DNA from: an uncultured Erysipelotrichaceae bacterium
GTDB taxonomy: Bacteria; Bacillota_I; Bacilli_A; Erysipelotrichales; Erysipelotrichaceae
Direction of reading: 5' to 3'
Length of the DNA: 61,572 nucleotides
NCBI GenBank assembly: GCA_934675465.1
Contig: CAKUQM010000007.1
Location: 1 to 61,572 of the forward strand
A program made the position numbers and the translations under genes. Below are positions 40,798-48,379 of the stretch, in pieces. Numbering within the stretch: the first letter of the stretch is position 1; every line of letters starts with the position of its first letter. The notes under the pieces were generated by a model. That model was given only the letters and a program-made list of their open reading frames with translations, had not been told where the DNA came from and searched no databases.

Positions 40798-40890
40798 AAA
40801 AGATCCTTCCTAAGAAACACAATGTACATTTATGTTTCTACTATATAATTGCCATCAAACTCAAAAAATCCTACACCATATTCAAAAATG

Positions 40891-40920
40891 TTGCCTAAAT
40901 GGGTTTGACTATGTTATCAT
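40891..40920 (+). promoter_or_regulatory. rplS promoter
   Basis: TTGCCT (40891-40896), 18 bases, TATCAT (40915-40920) with the extended TGT directly upstream. The start site would be near 40927. Confidence 0.55.
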
Positions 40921-40926
40921 ACTTAA

Positions 40927-40989
40927 GCGTTGTTCCGCTTTTCATGTTGATTATGAACAACATTACTACATGTTAAAAGGAGAAGAAAG
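40927..40989 (+). promoter_or_regulatory. Structured leader of rplS (L19-leader-like)
   Basis: The leader before the rplS ATG folds into AAGCG/CGCTT (40924-40939) and a second hairpin with CATGTTG pairing to CAACAT and to a terminal CATG, followed by AAAAGGAG. A ribosomal L19 leader motif is known in Firmicutes. This looks like a version of it, but the match was not tested against a covariance model. Confidence 0.45.
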
Positions 40990-41337
40990 ATGAATTTAAA
41001 TTTAGTAAATGAAATTACTAAGGATCAATTAAAGACTGATCTTCCAGAAATCAAAGCTGGTATGACAGTAAGAGTTGACGTAAGAATTAAGGAAGGCGAC
41101 AAGTCTCGTATCCAAGCATTCGAAGGTGTTGTAATTAAGGTTCAAGGTAGTGGTATCGGTGAAACTTTCACAGTTAGAAAGTTATCAAGTGGTGTAGGTG
41201 TTGAAAGAACATTCCCTATGCATTCACCAGTTATCGATAAGGTTACAGTATTAAGAGTTGGTAAGGTTAGAAGATCTAAGCTTTATTACTTAAGAAGCCG
41301 TTCTGGTAAGTCAGCTAGAATTAAAGAAGTTCGTTAA
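40990..41337 (+). CDS. rplS: 50S ribosomal protein L19
   Basis: Large-subunit protein at the subunit interface, 115 residues. Diagnostic segments are DLPEIKAGMTVRVDVRIKEG, RIQAFEGVVIKVQGSGIGET, GVGVERTFPMHSP and SKLYYLRSRSGKSARIKE. AAAAGGAG gives the ribosome site. In related genomes it follows trmD directly; here the HAD gene, a dehydrogenase and the toxin-antitoxin array intervene. Confidence 0.98.
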   Translation: MNLNLVNEITKDQLKTDLPEIKAGMTVRVDVRIKEGDKSRIQAFEGVVIKVQGSGIGETFTVRKLSSGVGVERTFPMHSPVIDKVTVLRVGKVRRSKLYYLRSRSGKSARIKEVR

Positions 41338-41346
41338 TTTGATTAA

Positions 41347-41371
41347 AAGAGTCGCCCAGTGCGACTTTTTT
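41347..41371 (+). terminator. Intrinsic terminator after rplS
   Basis: AGTCGC (41350-41355), loop CCAGT, GCGACT (41361-41366), then T run to 41371. Confidence 0.85.
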
Positions 41372-41375
41372 AATG

Positions 41376-41381
41376 TAATAT
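41376..41381 (+). promoter_or_regulatory. -10 element of lepB, leaderless position
   Basis: TAATAT at 41376-41381 ends 6 bases before the lepB ATG at 41388, with no Shine-Dalgarno. No good -35 was seen in the terminator stem upstream. Confidence 0.4.
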
Positions 41382-41387
41382 ATCAGT

Positions 41388-41897
41388 ATGGGTAAAAAAA
41401 TTATTGAAATTATTAAAGACTTTTTCCAAGTTGGAATAACCGCAATTATTGTTGTTTTTATTTGTTTTAAGTTTTTATTTATATCAGCACAAGTACATGG
41501 TACTAGTATGTATCCAACACTACAAACCAATGACCGTGGTTTTAGTTTTGTGCTTACTAAAAATCTTGGTATTGAACGCTTTGATATCTGTGTTATTGAT
41601 TCGCCTAAGGCTAGTGAATTACTTGTTAAAAGGGTTATCGGGCTTCCTAACGACACTATCGCTTATATAAATAATATGTTGTTTATCAATGGTGAATATG
41701 TGGAAGAGGATTTCTTGGGTGATGATGTCTATACTAATGATTTTGAGATAACTTTAGGTGAAAATGAATATTTCTGTTTAGGAGATAATCGTCCTGTTTC
41801 TAAGGATTCTAGATATTATGGAACTTTTAGTAAAGAAGAGATTAAATCAACTCATTTCTTTGTATATTATCCATTTAATAGAATTGGAGTAAAGTAG
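41388..41897 (+). CDS. lepB: Type I signal peptidase
   Basis: Membrane-anchored serine protease removing signal peptides, 169 residues. One N-terminal helix (residues 13-33) leads to the catalytic serine in HGTSMYPTL (Ser40). The general-base lysine is in LLVKRVIGLPND (Lys81), and the box E motif CLGDNRPVSKDSRYYG lies near 127. It is the short Gram-positive form. No Shine-Dalgarno precedes the ATG, which is 17 bases beyond the rplS terminator. It abuts the next gene. Confidence 0.95.
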   Translation: MGKKIIEIIKDFFQVGITAIIVVFICFKFLFISAQVHGTSMYPTLQTNDRGFSFVLTKNLGIERFDICVIDSPKASELLVKRVIGLPNDTIAYINNMLFINGEYVEEDFLGDDVYTNDFEITLGENEYFCLGDNRPVSKDSRYYGTFSKEEIKSTHFFVYYPFNRIGVK

Positions 41898-42446
41898 ATG
41901 AATATTACTGTATATTTAGGCGCTAATTTTGGAAGTGATCCTAGTTTTAAAGTAGCTTGTAAAGAACTTGGAACCTGGATTGGTAAGTCGGGTAATAATC
42001 TTGTTTATGGTGGATCTAAGTCTGGTTTAATGGGTGTTTTAGCTGAAAATGTTTTAAAAAATGGTGGTGAAGTTATTGGTGTTGAACCTCAATTCTTCAT
42101 TGATCAGGGCTTGGAGTATAAAGAAATTACTAAACTTTATATTACCGAAGATATGCCATCTAGAAGATCTAAGATGATTGAACTTGGCGATGCGTTTATT
42201 GCCTTCCCTGGTGGCACAGGAACTTTAGAAGAGATTGCGGAAGTAATGTGCAAGGTTTCTCTTAAACATTTAGATGCACCTTGCATTGTCTATAACTTGA
42301 ATGGTTATTATGATGATTTAAAGGCTTTATTAAATAAGATGATTGACTATGATTTATCTTCTAAAGAGAAACAAGAAAGAATCTTTTTCTTGAATAACTT
42401 AGAAGAAATAGTTGATGTGATAAATAAGTATAATGCAGTTGTCTAG
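41898..42446 (+). CDS. LOG-family (Rossmann fold) nucleotide 5'-monophosphate phosphoribohydrolase-like protein
   Basis: Protein of 182 residues in the LOG family (TIGR00730), often mislabelled lysine decarboxylase. The defining motif PGGTGTLEE is near residue 107, with the accompanying MPSRRSKMIELGDAFIAF before it and VYGGSKSGLMG near 37. Characterised members cleave ribose 5-phosphate from nucleoside monophosphates, including cytokinin precursors. The bacterial role here is unknown. It starts at the base after the lepB stop codon. Its own stop codon is in the loop of a terminator. Confidence 0.9.
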   Translation: MNITVYLGANFGSDPSFKVACKELGTWIGKSGNNLVYGGSKSGLMGVLAENVLKNGGEVIGVEPQFFIDQGLEYKEITKLYITEDMPSRRSKMIELGDAFIAFPGGTGTLEEIAEVMCKVSLKHLDAPCIVYNLNGYYDDLKALLNKMIDYDLSSKEKQERIFFLNNLEEIVDVINKYNAVV

Positions 42447-42459
42447 GCAACTGTTTTCT
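42435..42459 (+). terminator. Terminator after the LOG gene
   Basis: CAGTTG (42436-42441) and CAACTG (42448-42453) followed by a T-rich run. The stop codon TAG is in the loop. Confidence 0.7.
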
Positions 42460-42486
42460 TAACTTATGGTATATTTAAAGGTAGTG

Positions 42487-42550
42487 AGTGATAACTATGG
42501 ATAATGAAATAAGGTAACAATAAACCGGTATATACCGACTTATGGAAAAT
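42487..42550 (+). pseudogene. Frameshifted duplicate of the rbgA 5' end
   Basis: About 64 bases match the start of rbgA and its upstream edge (44006-44069). The first 23 bases are identical, from AGTGATAACTATGG through the start codon. A one-base deletion then shifts the frame, and about 80 percent identity continues to TATGGAAAA. Beyond that the match ends. The two copies flank the RhuM and DUF3781 genes, so this looks like the displaced original 5' end left when foreign DNA was inserted. The rest of the gap to 42683 has nothing recognised. Confidence 0.7.
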
Positions 42551-42683
42551 TACTCATAAGCTTTCGTAAATAAAGAATTTTTTCTTTCTTATGTTAAATA
42601 GTAAAAATGATTAAAATTATTAAAACTTAATGGTAATTCCGTTTGATGGAAAACTAAGATTTTAGATATAGGAGATGATAAAA

Positions 42684-43715
42684 GTGACAAAAGATTTAAT
42701 TGTTAGAAGTAGCAGTGCGGAATTCTTAATATTTGAAAGGCAAACACACGATAAAGGAATTCAAGTTAGATTTGAAGATGGTGATTTGTGGTTAACACAG
42801 AAAGCTATCGGAGAACTATTTAATGTGGACAGAACAGTAGTTACCAAGCATATTAAAAATATATATTCTGAGCTTGAACTGAATGAAAACTCAACTAGTG
42901 CAAATTTTGCACTAGTTCAAAAAGAAGGTAATAGAGAGATTACTAGGAATGTATTATATTACAACTTAGATATGGTAATTTCGGTAGGTTATAGAACAAA
43001 TTCAGATAGAGCTATTCAATTTAGAAGGTGGGCAACTTATATATTAAAAGAGTTTTCAAAGAAAGGCTATATCATAGATAAAAAGAGAATGGCAAATGGT
43101 GCGTTCTTTGATGAAGATTATTACGATTCATTACTTGCCGAAATAAGAGAAATAAGATTATCAGAAAGAAGGTTTTATCAAAAAGTTACTGATATTTACG
43201 CAACAAGTGTGGATTATGATAAAAAATCTCCTACAACAATTAAATTTTTTAAAAAAGTTCAAAATAAAATGCATTATGCGGTATCGCATCAAACGGCTGC
43301 CGAAATTATATATAATAGAGCGGATTCAGAAAAAGAAAATATGGGTCTTACTTCTTGGAAAAATTCGCCAAATGGAAAAATAATAGAGACGGATGTTGTT
43401 ATAGCTAAAAATTATTTATCTAAAGAAGAATTAGAAAGTTTAGAACTAATAGTATCAGCATTTTTAGATTTAGCAGAAAACAGAGCAAAAAGACACATTC
43501 CAATGACTATGGAAGATTGGTTTACAAGAATAGATAAATTTTTATTAGCAGATGATTTAGATGTATTGAAAGATGCTGGAAAAATATCACATGAAATAGC
43601 GTGCGATAAAGCATTAACAGAATTCGAAAAGTATAGAATAAAGCAAGACAAATTGTATAAATCAGATTTTGATTTGTTAGTTGAAGAAATTAATAAAACA
43701 GGTGAAGATAAATAG
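42684..43715 (+). CDS. RhuM-family protein
   Basis: Protein of about 343 residues in the RhuM family, first noted in a Salmonella pathogenicity island but widespread on mobile elements; molecular function unknown. The N-terminal DNA-binding-like segment DLWLTQKAIGELFNVDRTVV and the block EGNREITRNVLYYNLDMVIS are diagnostic. ISVGYRTNSDRAIQFRRWA continues it. A GTG at 42684 fits GGAG at 42671-42674 better than the ATG at 42675. The gene is richer in AAA and ATA codons than its neighbours and sits between two copies of the rbgA 5' end, consistent with horizontal acquisition. Confidence 0.9.
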   Translation: MTKDLIVRSSSAEFLIFERQTHDKGIQVRFEDGDLWLTQKAIGELFNVDRTVVTKHIKNIYSELELNENSTSANFALVQKEGNREITRNVLYYNLDMVISVGYRTNSDRAIQFRRWATYILKEFSKKGYIIDKKRMANGAFFDEDYYDSLLAEIREIRLSERRFYQKVTDIYATSVDYDKKSPTTIKFFKKVQNKMHYAVSHQTAAEIIYNRADSEKENMGLTSWKNSPNGKIIETDVVIAKNYLSKEELESLELIVSAFLDLAENRAKRHIPMTMEDWFTRIDKFLLADDLDVLKDAGKISHEIACDKALTEFEKYRIKQDKLYKSDFDLLVEEINKTGEDK

Positions 43716-43730
43716 TAATTTGAAAGTGAG

Positions 43731-43985
43731 ATGATATTTTTGAATAAAGATATATTATTGTCTAATATAGATAAAATTCATATTACTGAAATGGGTATTG
43801 ATAGAATTAAGAAGAATCTAAAATTAGATACTAATGATGTAGTTGAATTTTGTAAAAATAAAATATTAGATAAGAATTGTGATATTTATAAGCAAGGTAA
43901 AAATTGGTATTGTGAAATTGATAATATTAAAATAACTATTAACTCTTATAGTTATGCGATTATTACAGCACATCTAATCAAATAA
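43731..43985 (+). CDS. DUF3781-family small protein
   Basis: Protein of 84 residues. The pattern ITEMGIDRIKKNLKLDT, then VEFCKNKI, then GKNWYCEIDNIKITINSYSYAIITAHLIK matches the DUF3781 family, whose function is unknown. Translation could also begin at TTG 43740. It follows the RhuM gene by 15 bases and was probably acquired with it. Base composition is very AT-rich. Confidence 0.8.
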   Translation: MIFLNKDILLSNIDKIHITEMGIDRIKKNLKLDTNDVVEFCKNKILDKNCDIYKQGKNWYCEIDNIKITINSYSYAIITAHLIK

Positions 43986-44015
43986 TTTACAATTTATAAA
44001 AAGGAAGTGATAACT

Positions 44016-44867
44016 ATGGATAATGAAAATAAAGTGACAATAAACTGGTATCCAGGTCATATGGAAAAGGCCAGAAGACAGATGGAAGAACAGTTAAAAC
44101 TGGTAGATATCATCATTGAAATAAGGGATGCTAGAATGCCTTTGGCAAGTGGTAATCCTTTACTTGATGAGATGGCTAGTAATAAGGAAAGGCTAATCAT
44201 TCTTAATAAGGCTGATAAGGCAGATCCTAAACAAAATGAATTGTGGGTCAATGGTTTTAAGAATGTTATTTTGTGTGATTCTTTAAATGAAAAGAATACT
44301 AAGAAGGTAGTTGATAAGGTTAAATTGATCTTGAAGGCGAAACTCGATAAGGCAAGAGAAAGAGGCATTCGTAAGAAGGTCTTAAGAGCCATGGTTGTTG
44401 GTATTCCTAATGTTGGTAAGTCAACTTTTATTAATAATGTGGTCAAAAAGAAGGTTGCTAAGGCTGAAAATAGGCCAGGTGTTACTAAGAATCTACAATG
44501 GATTAGAATCAATGAGGATGTAGAACTATTGGATACACCAGGTGTTTTATGGCCTAAAATTGAGGATCAAAACCAAGCTATGATATTGGCTTTATTAGGT
44601 AGTATGAACGATAAGATTTTAAATGAAGAATCTTTGGTTTATTTTGGTCTAAATTATATTAAAGATAATTATCCAGGTCTTTTAAATAAGCGCTATGATG
44701 TTGATGAAAATAGTGCTGATTTAATTAATGAAATAGGCTTAAAGAAGATGTGGCTAACAAGTGATGGCGGTGTTGATCGTCATAAGGCTTATAGCTTACT
44801 TTTAAAGGATATCAGAGAAAACAATATTGGAAGGATTACTTTTGAAAAATATGAGCCTGTTGAATGA
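44016..44867 (+). CDS. rbgA: Ribosome biogenesis GTPase RbgA (YlqF)
   Basis: Circularly permuted GTPase needed for late 50S subunit assembly, 283 residues. The permuted order is visible: G4 LNKADKAD near residue 63 comes before G1 VGIPNVGKSTFINN near 128, then G3 LLDTPGVLWP near 173. N-terminal WYPGHMEKARRQ is typical. The ATG at 44016 with AAGGA 10 bases upstream is preferred over GTG 44007. A decayed copy of its 5' end lies 1.5 kb upstream. It overlaps rnhB. Confidence 0.95.
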   Translation: MDNENKVTINWYPGHMEKARRQMEEQLKLVDIIIEIRDARMPLASGNPLLDEMASNKERLIILNKADKADPKQNELWVNGFKNVILCDSLNEKNTKKVVDKVKLILKAKLDKARERGIRKKVLRAMVVGIPNVGKSTFINNVVKKKVAKAENRPGVTKNLQWIRINEDVELLDTPGVLWPKIEDQNQAMILALLGSMNDKILNEESLVYFGLNYIKDNYPGLLNKRYDVDENSADLINEIGLKKMWLTSDGGVDRHKAYSLLLKDIRENNIGRITFEKYEPVE

Positions 44868-45459
44868 ATATGAAAACTTGTGTTTAGGCACAGATGATTT
44901 AGTAATGGGAATTGATGAAGCTGGTAGGGGTCCTTTGTGTGGGCCTCTTGTTGTGGCAGGTTGTGTTTTTCCTGTTGGTTATAATAACGAATTAATTAAT
45001 GATTCCAAAAAGTTGAGCGAGAATAAAAGAGATATCTTATACAGCCAAATTGTTGAGGATGCTTTGTATTATTGCATAAAGATTGTTGAGCCAAAGGAAA
45101 TTGATGAGCTTAATATCTATGCGGCTACTAAAAAGGCAATGAGCGAAATAGCTTTATCATATGATGTGAAGTATGTTTTAACTGATGCGATGCCGATTGT
45201 TGATAATGAAAAGGTTATTCCTATTATTAAGGGTGATGCTAAGTCTATTTCAATTGCAGGAGCTTCTATTTTAGCTAAGGTCACAAGAGACAAGATAATG
45301 TATGAATATGATAAGTTATATCCTGAATATGAATATCGTAAGCATAAGGGTTATCCTACTAAAAGACATTTAGAATTATTAAGAGAATATGGGGTTTTTG
45401 ATATCTATCGTATGTCTTATGGTCCTTGTAAAGATCCAACTTTGAAGAAAAGAGGGTAG
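44842..45459 (+). CDS. rnhB: Ribonuclease HII
   Basis: Endonuclease removing ribonucleotides and RNA from DNA duplexes, about 205 residues. The acidic catalytic residues are in MGIDEAGRGPLCGPLVVAG near residue 26, DSKKLSENKR near 58 and VLTDAMP near 115, and RKHKGYPTKRH is present. The start is a choice: TTG 44842 has GGAAGGA at a good distance (44829-44835), while ATG 44851 does not. The gene begins within the end of rbgA, as in Bacillus. Confidence 0.93.
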   Translation: MKNMSLLNEYENLCLGTDDLVMGIDEAGRGPLCGPLVVAGCVFPVGYNNELINDSKKLSENKRDILYSQIVEDALYYCIKIVEPKEIDELNIYAATKKAMSEIALSYDVKYVLTDAMPIVDNEKVIPIIKGDAKSISIAGASILAKVTRDKIMYEYDKLYPEYEYRKHKGYPTKRHLELLREYGVFDIYRMSYGPCKDPTLKKRG

Positions 45460-45490
45460 GAATTTTTCTTTTTCATCTCAATAATAGAGT

Positions 45491-46207
45491 ATGGAAAATA
45501 GAAATAAATTAATTTCGCTAGCAATCAAGTATGCTGGCAACTATGACTTAATTAGAAAAGCTGTTGTCAAAAATGAAGATGTTGAGGAAAGGTTTTGTCC
45601 TAATGCGATAACTATTTTTGATGATGCTTATCCTATTGAATTATTTGATCTTAACAAAAGTCCTTTCGTTCTTTTTTATAGAGGAGACATCAGTTTATTA
45701 AAAAGAGATAAGATAAGTATTGTAGGCTCTAGAAGACCTTGTGATTATGCCTTATTTGCCACTGAAAAGTATGTTCAAAAAGTAAGGAATGAAAAAGTAA
45801 TTGTCTCGGGTTTGGCTAAGGGAATTGATGCTTGTGCTCATAGAAACGCTAAGATGACAATTGGCGTTTTAGGTTGTGGCATTGATTATATTTATCCTGC
45901 TGAAAATAGGGATTTATATAAAAGAATAAAACAAGAGGGCCTACTTATTAGCGAATATCCTTTTAAGACTGCTCCTAATGCCTATCATTTTCCTTTTAGA
46001 AATAGGATTATTGCAGCTTTGGGTGAAGAAGTGCTTATTATGGAGGCTAAAAATAAGTCTGGTACTTTAACGACAGTTAATGAGTCTTTAACTTTGGGGA
46101 AAACGATTAAAGTTTTGCCTTTTACTTGTTTTGATGAAAGTGGTAAATTTAATAATCAATTAATTCAAGAGGGTGCTGAAATCCTTAAATATGAAGATAT
46201 AAATTGA
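45491..46207 (+). CDS. dprA: DNA-processing protein DprA, short form
   Basis: Rossmann-fold protein that loads RecA on incoming single-stranded DNA during transformation, 238 residues. The conserved blocks are ISIVGSRRPCDYA near residue 77, VSGLAKGIDACAHRNA near 103, GVLGCGIDYIYPAENRDLY near 124 and ISEYPF. The N-terminal part is reduced and there is no C-terminal winged helix, so it is a core-only version. An AATAAT lies 5 bases before the ATG and no Shine-Dalgarno is seen. Confidence 0.92.
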   Translation: MENRNKLISLAIKYAGNYDLIRKAVVKNEDVEERFCPNAITIFDDAYPIELFDLNKSPFVLFYRGDISLLKRDKISIVGSRRPCDYALFATEKYVQKVRNEKVIVSGLAKGIDACAHRNAKMTIGVLGCGIDYIYPAENRDLYKRIKQEGLLISEYPFKTAPNAYHFPFRNRIIAALGEEVLIMEAKNKSGTLTTVNESLTLGKTIKVLPFTCFDESGKFNNQLIQEGAEILKYEDIN

Positions 46208-46232
46208 CAAATAATAATTGTATGTGTAATTT
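46204..46232 (+). promoter_or_regulatory. topA promoter
   Basis: A consensus -35 TTGACA (46204-46209), overlapping the dprA stop codon, and TAATTT (46227-46232) after 17 bases. Confidence 0.5.
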
Positions 46233-46258
46233 ATTGAAATAGAGAGCGTGATTGAAAA

Positions 46259-48379
46259 ATGAAAAATTTAGTTATTGTAGAGTCTCCTTCTAAATCAAAG
46301 ACGATTGAAAAATATTTAGGAAAGGACTATAAGGTTGTTTCTAGTAAGGGTCACATTCGTGACTTGGCTACTACTGGTAAAGAAGGGCTAGGAGTAGATG
46401 TTGAAAATGATTTTAAACCTACTTATGTGGTTTCTAAGGATAAAAAGGATACTGTTAAAGAATTAAAGTCTTTAGTTTCAAAGGCTGATAAAGTATATCT
46501 TGCGACCGACCCGGATAGAGAAGGAGAGGCTATTTCTTGGCACCTAGCTCAAGAGTTAGGCTTAGATGTTGATGATACAAATAGAGTAGTATTTAATGAA
46601 ATTACCAAGAATACTATTTTAAATTCAATGGAAAATCCCCGTACTATTGATATGAATCTTGTTAGATCACAAGAAACAAGAAGAATACTTGACCGTATTA
46701 TTGGTTTTAAGTTGTCTAAGTTACTTCAAAAGAAGATTAAGTCTAAGTCAGCGGGTAGAGTACAATCTATTGCGCTTAGAATGATTTGTGATCGTGAGAA
46801 GGAAATTGCGGCTTTTGTGCCTGAAGAATATTGGACTATCAAGGCTTTATTAAATAAGGGCAAGGATGAATTCAATACTACTTTGGCTAAGATTAAGGGC
46901 AAGAAGGCTGAAATTAAGAATGAAGAAGAGGCTAATAAGATTGTAGCTGATTTAAAAGAGCCTTTTGTGGTAAGAAGTGTAGTTGAAAAGAAGAAGAAAA
47001 GAGCTCCTTATCTTCCTTTTATCACTTCAACTCTTCAACAAGAAGCTTCTAGTAAATTAGATTTTAGCGCTAAGAAGACGATGATGTTAGCTCAGAATCT
47101 ATATGAGGGTATTGATTTAAAAAATGAGACTGTGGGCCTTATTACTTATATGCGTACCGATTCTACTCGTTTATCTAATGAGTTTGTTAGTGCTGCCTAT
47201 AGTTTTATTGAAAATGAATATGGTAAAGAATATAAAGGCTTTTATCGTGTTAAGAATGATGAATCAAGTCAGGATGCACACGAGGCTATTAGACCAACAT
47301 CGCTTGATCATACTCCAGAGAGTGTCAAGCCTTATTTAACTAATGATCAATATAAGTTATATAAGTTTATTTATATTAGAGCCCTAGCTTCTTTAATGAA
47401 GGATGCATCATTTAATTCAGTAACTTACAACATTGAAAGTGGTGATTATTTGTTCACTATCAGTGGTTCTAAGCTAGATTTTGATGGTTTCTTGAAGATT
47501 TATAAGGATTATGATTCTAGTAAGGATGTTATTTTAAAGCCTTTAAAAGAAGGCGATGTTCTTGAATTAAAGGATACTGTTAAGGAACAACATTTTACTG
47601 AAGGACCAAGTCGTTATACTGAAGCTAAATTGATTAAAGCACTAGAAGAAGAGGGTGTTGGTCGTCCTAGTACTTATGCGACTATCATTGAGACTATTGT
47701 TAAGCGTAACTATGTTGAACTTAAGAAAGAGTCTGATAAGTCTAAGACTAAATATTTCTATCCTACAGAGCAGGGCACTTTAACTGATGAGAAGCTTAAG
47801 GAATTCTTTAAGCCAGTTATCAATGTTAAATATACTGCTAATATGGAAGATGGCTTGGATAAGATTGCTGAGAATAAGGAGAATAATCTTGAGTATTTAA
47901 GAAAGTTCTATGATGAGTTCCAACCTCTTGTAGATAATGCCTATGAGAAGATGGAAAAGAAAGAGGATGAAAAGACTGGTGAGAAGTGTCCAGTGTGTGG
48001 CAGCGACTTAGTTTATAAGGAAGGCCGCTATGGTAAGTTTGTAGCTTGTTCTAATTATCCAACTTGTAAGTATGTTGAAACAGAGAGTGTGGGAAGGAAT
48101 TGCCCTGATTGTGGCGCTCCTTTGATTTATAGAACAGGCAGATATGGTAAGTTTATTTCTTGTTCTAGATATCCTGAGTGTAAGCATATTGAAAAGATTG
48201 AAAAGGAAAAGCCAGAGGAAGTTGGAAGAGATTGTCCTGAGTGTGGTAAGCCACTTTTGAAGCGTAAGTCTAGATATGGAACTTATTTTATTGGTTGTTC
48301 TGCTTATCCAAAGTGTAAATATATCGAGAATATCGAGGGTGAAAAAAAGCCAAGAGCTACAAGAAGTAAGAAAAAATGA
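46259..48379 (+). CDS. topA: DNA topoisomerase I
   Basis: Type IA topoisomerase relaxing negative supercoils, 706 residues. The TOPRIM domain starts with VESPSKSKTIEKYLG and includes LATDPDREGEAISWHLA near residue 82. The active-site tyrosine is in LITYMRTDSTRLS near 297. GRPSTYATIIETIVKRNYV is near 466. Three C-terminal zinc ribbons follow, each with CPxCG and a second Cys pair (about 578, 617 and 660), then a basic tail. It overlaps trmFO by 4 bases. Confidence 0.98.
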   Translation: MKNLVIVESPSKSKTIEKYLGKDYKVVSSKGHIRDLATTGKEGLGVDVENDFKPTYVVSKDKKDTVKELKSLVSKADKVYLATDPDREGEAISWHLAQELGLDVDDTNRVVFNEITKNTILNSMENPRTIDMNLVRSQETRRILDRIIGFKLSKLLQKKIKSKSAGRVQSIALRMICDREKEIAAFVPEEYWTIKALLNKGKDEFNTTLAKIKGKKAEIKNEEEANKIVADLKEPFVVRSVVEKKKKRAPYLPFITSTLQQEASSKLDFSAKKTMMLAQNLYEGIDLKNETVGLITYMRTDSTRLSNEFVSAAYSFIENEYGKEYKGFYRVKNDESSQDAHEAIRPTSLDHTPESVKPYLTNDQYKLYKFIYIRALASLMKDASFNSVTYNIESGDYLFTISGSKLDFDGFLKIYKDYDSSKDVILKPLKEGDVLELKDTVKEQHFTEGPSRYTEAKLIKALEEEGVGRPSTYATIIETIVKRNYVELKKESDKSKTKYFYPTEQGTLTDEKLKEFFKPVINVKYTANMEDGLDKIAENKENNLEYLRKFYDEFQPLVDNAYEKMEKKEDEKTGEKCPVCGSDLVYKEGRYGKFVACSNYPTCKYVETESVGRNCPDCGAPLIYRTGRYGKFISCSRYPECKHIEKIEKEKPEEVGRDCPECGKPLLKRKSRYGTYFIGCSAYPKCKYIENIEGEKKPRATRSKKK

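Noticed and set aside
39858..40842. Three similar units looked at first like a CRISPR array or a generic dispersed repeat family.
   Set aside because: Units are about 350 bases apart and contain coding frames, promoters and terminators. There are no short uniform repeats with unique spacers.
44057..44512. 151-codon minus-strand frame.
   Set aside because: Antisense shadow of rbgA; low-complexity leucine/serine product typical of reversed coding sequence.
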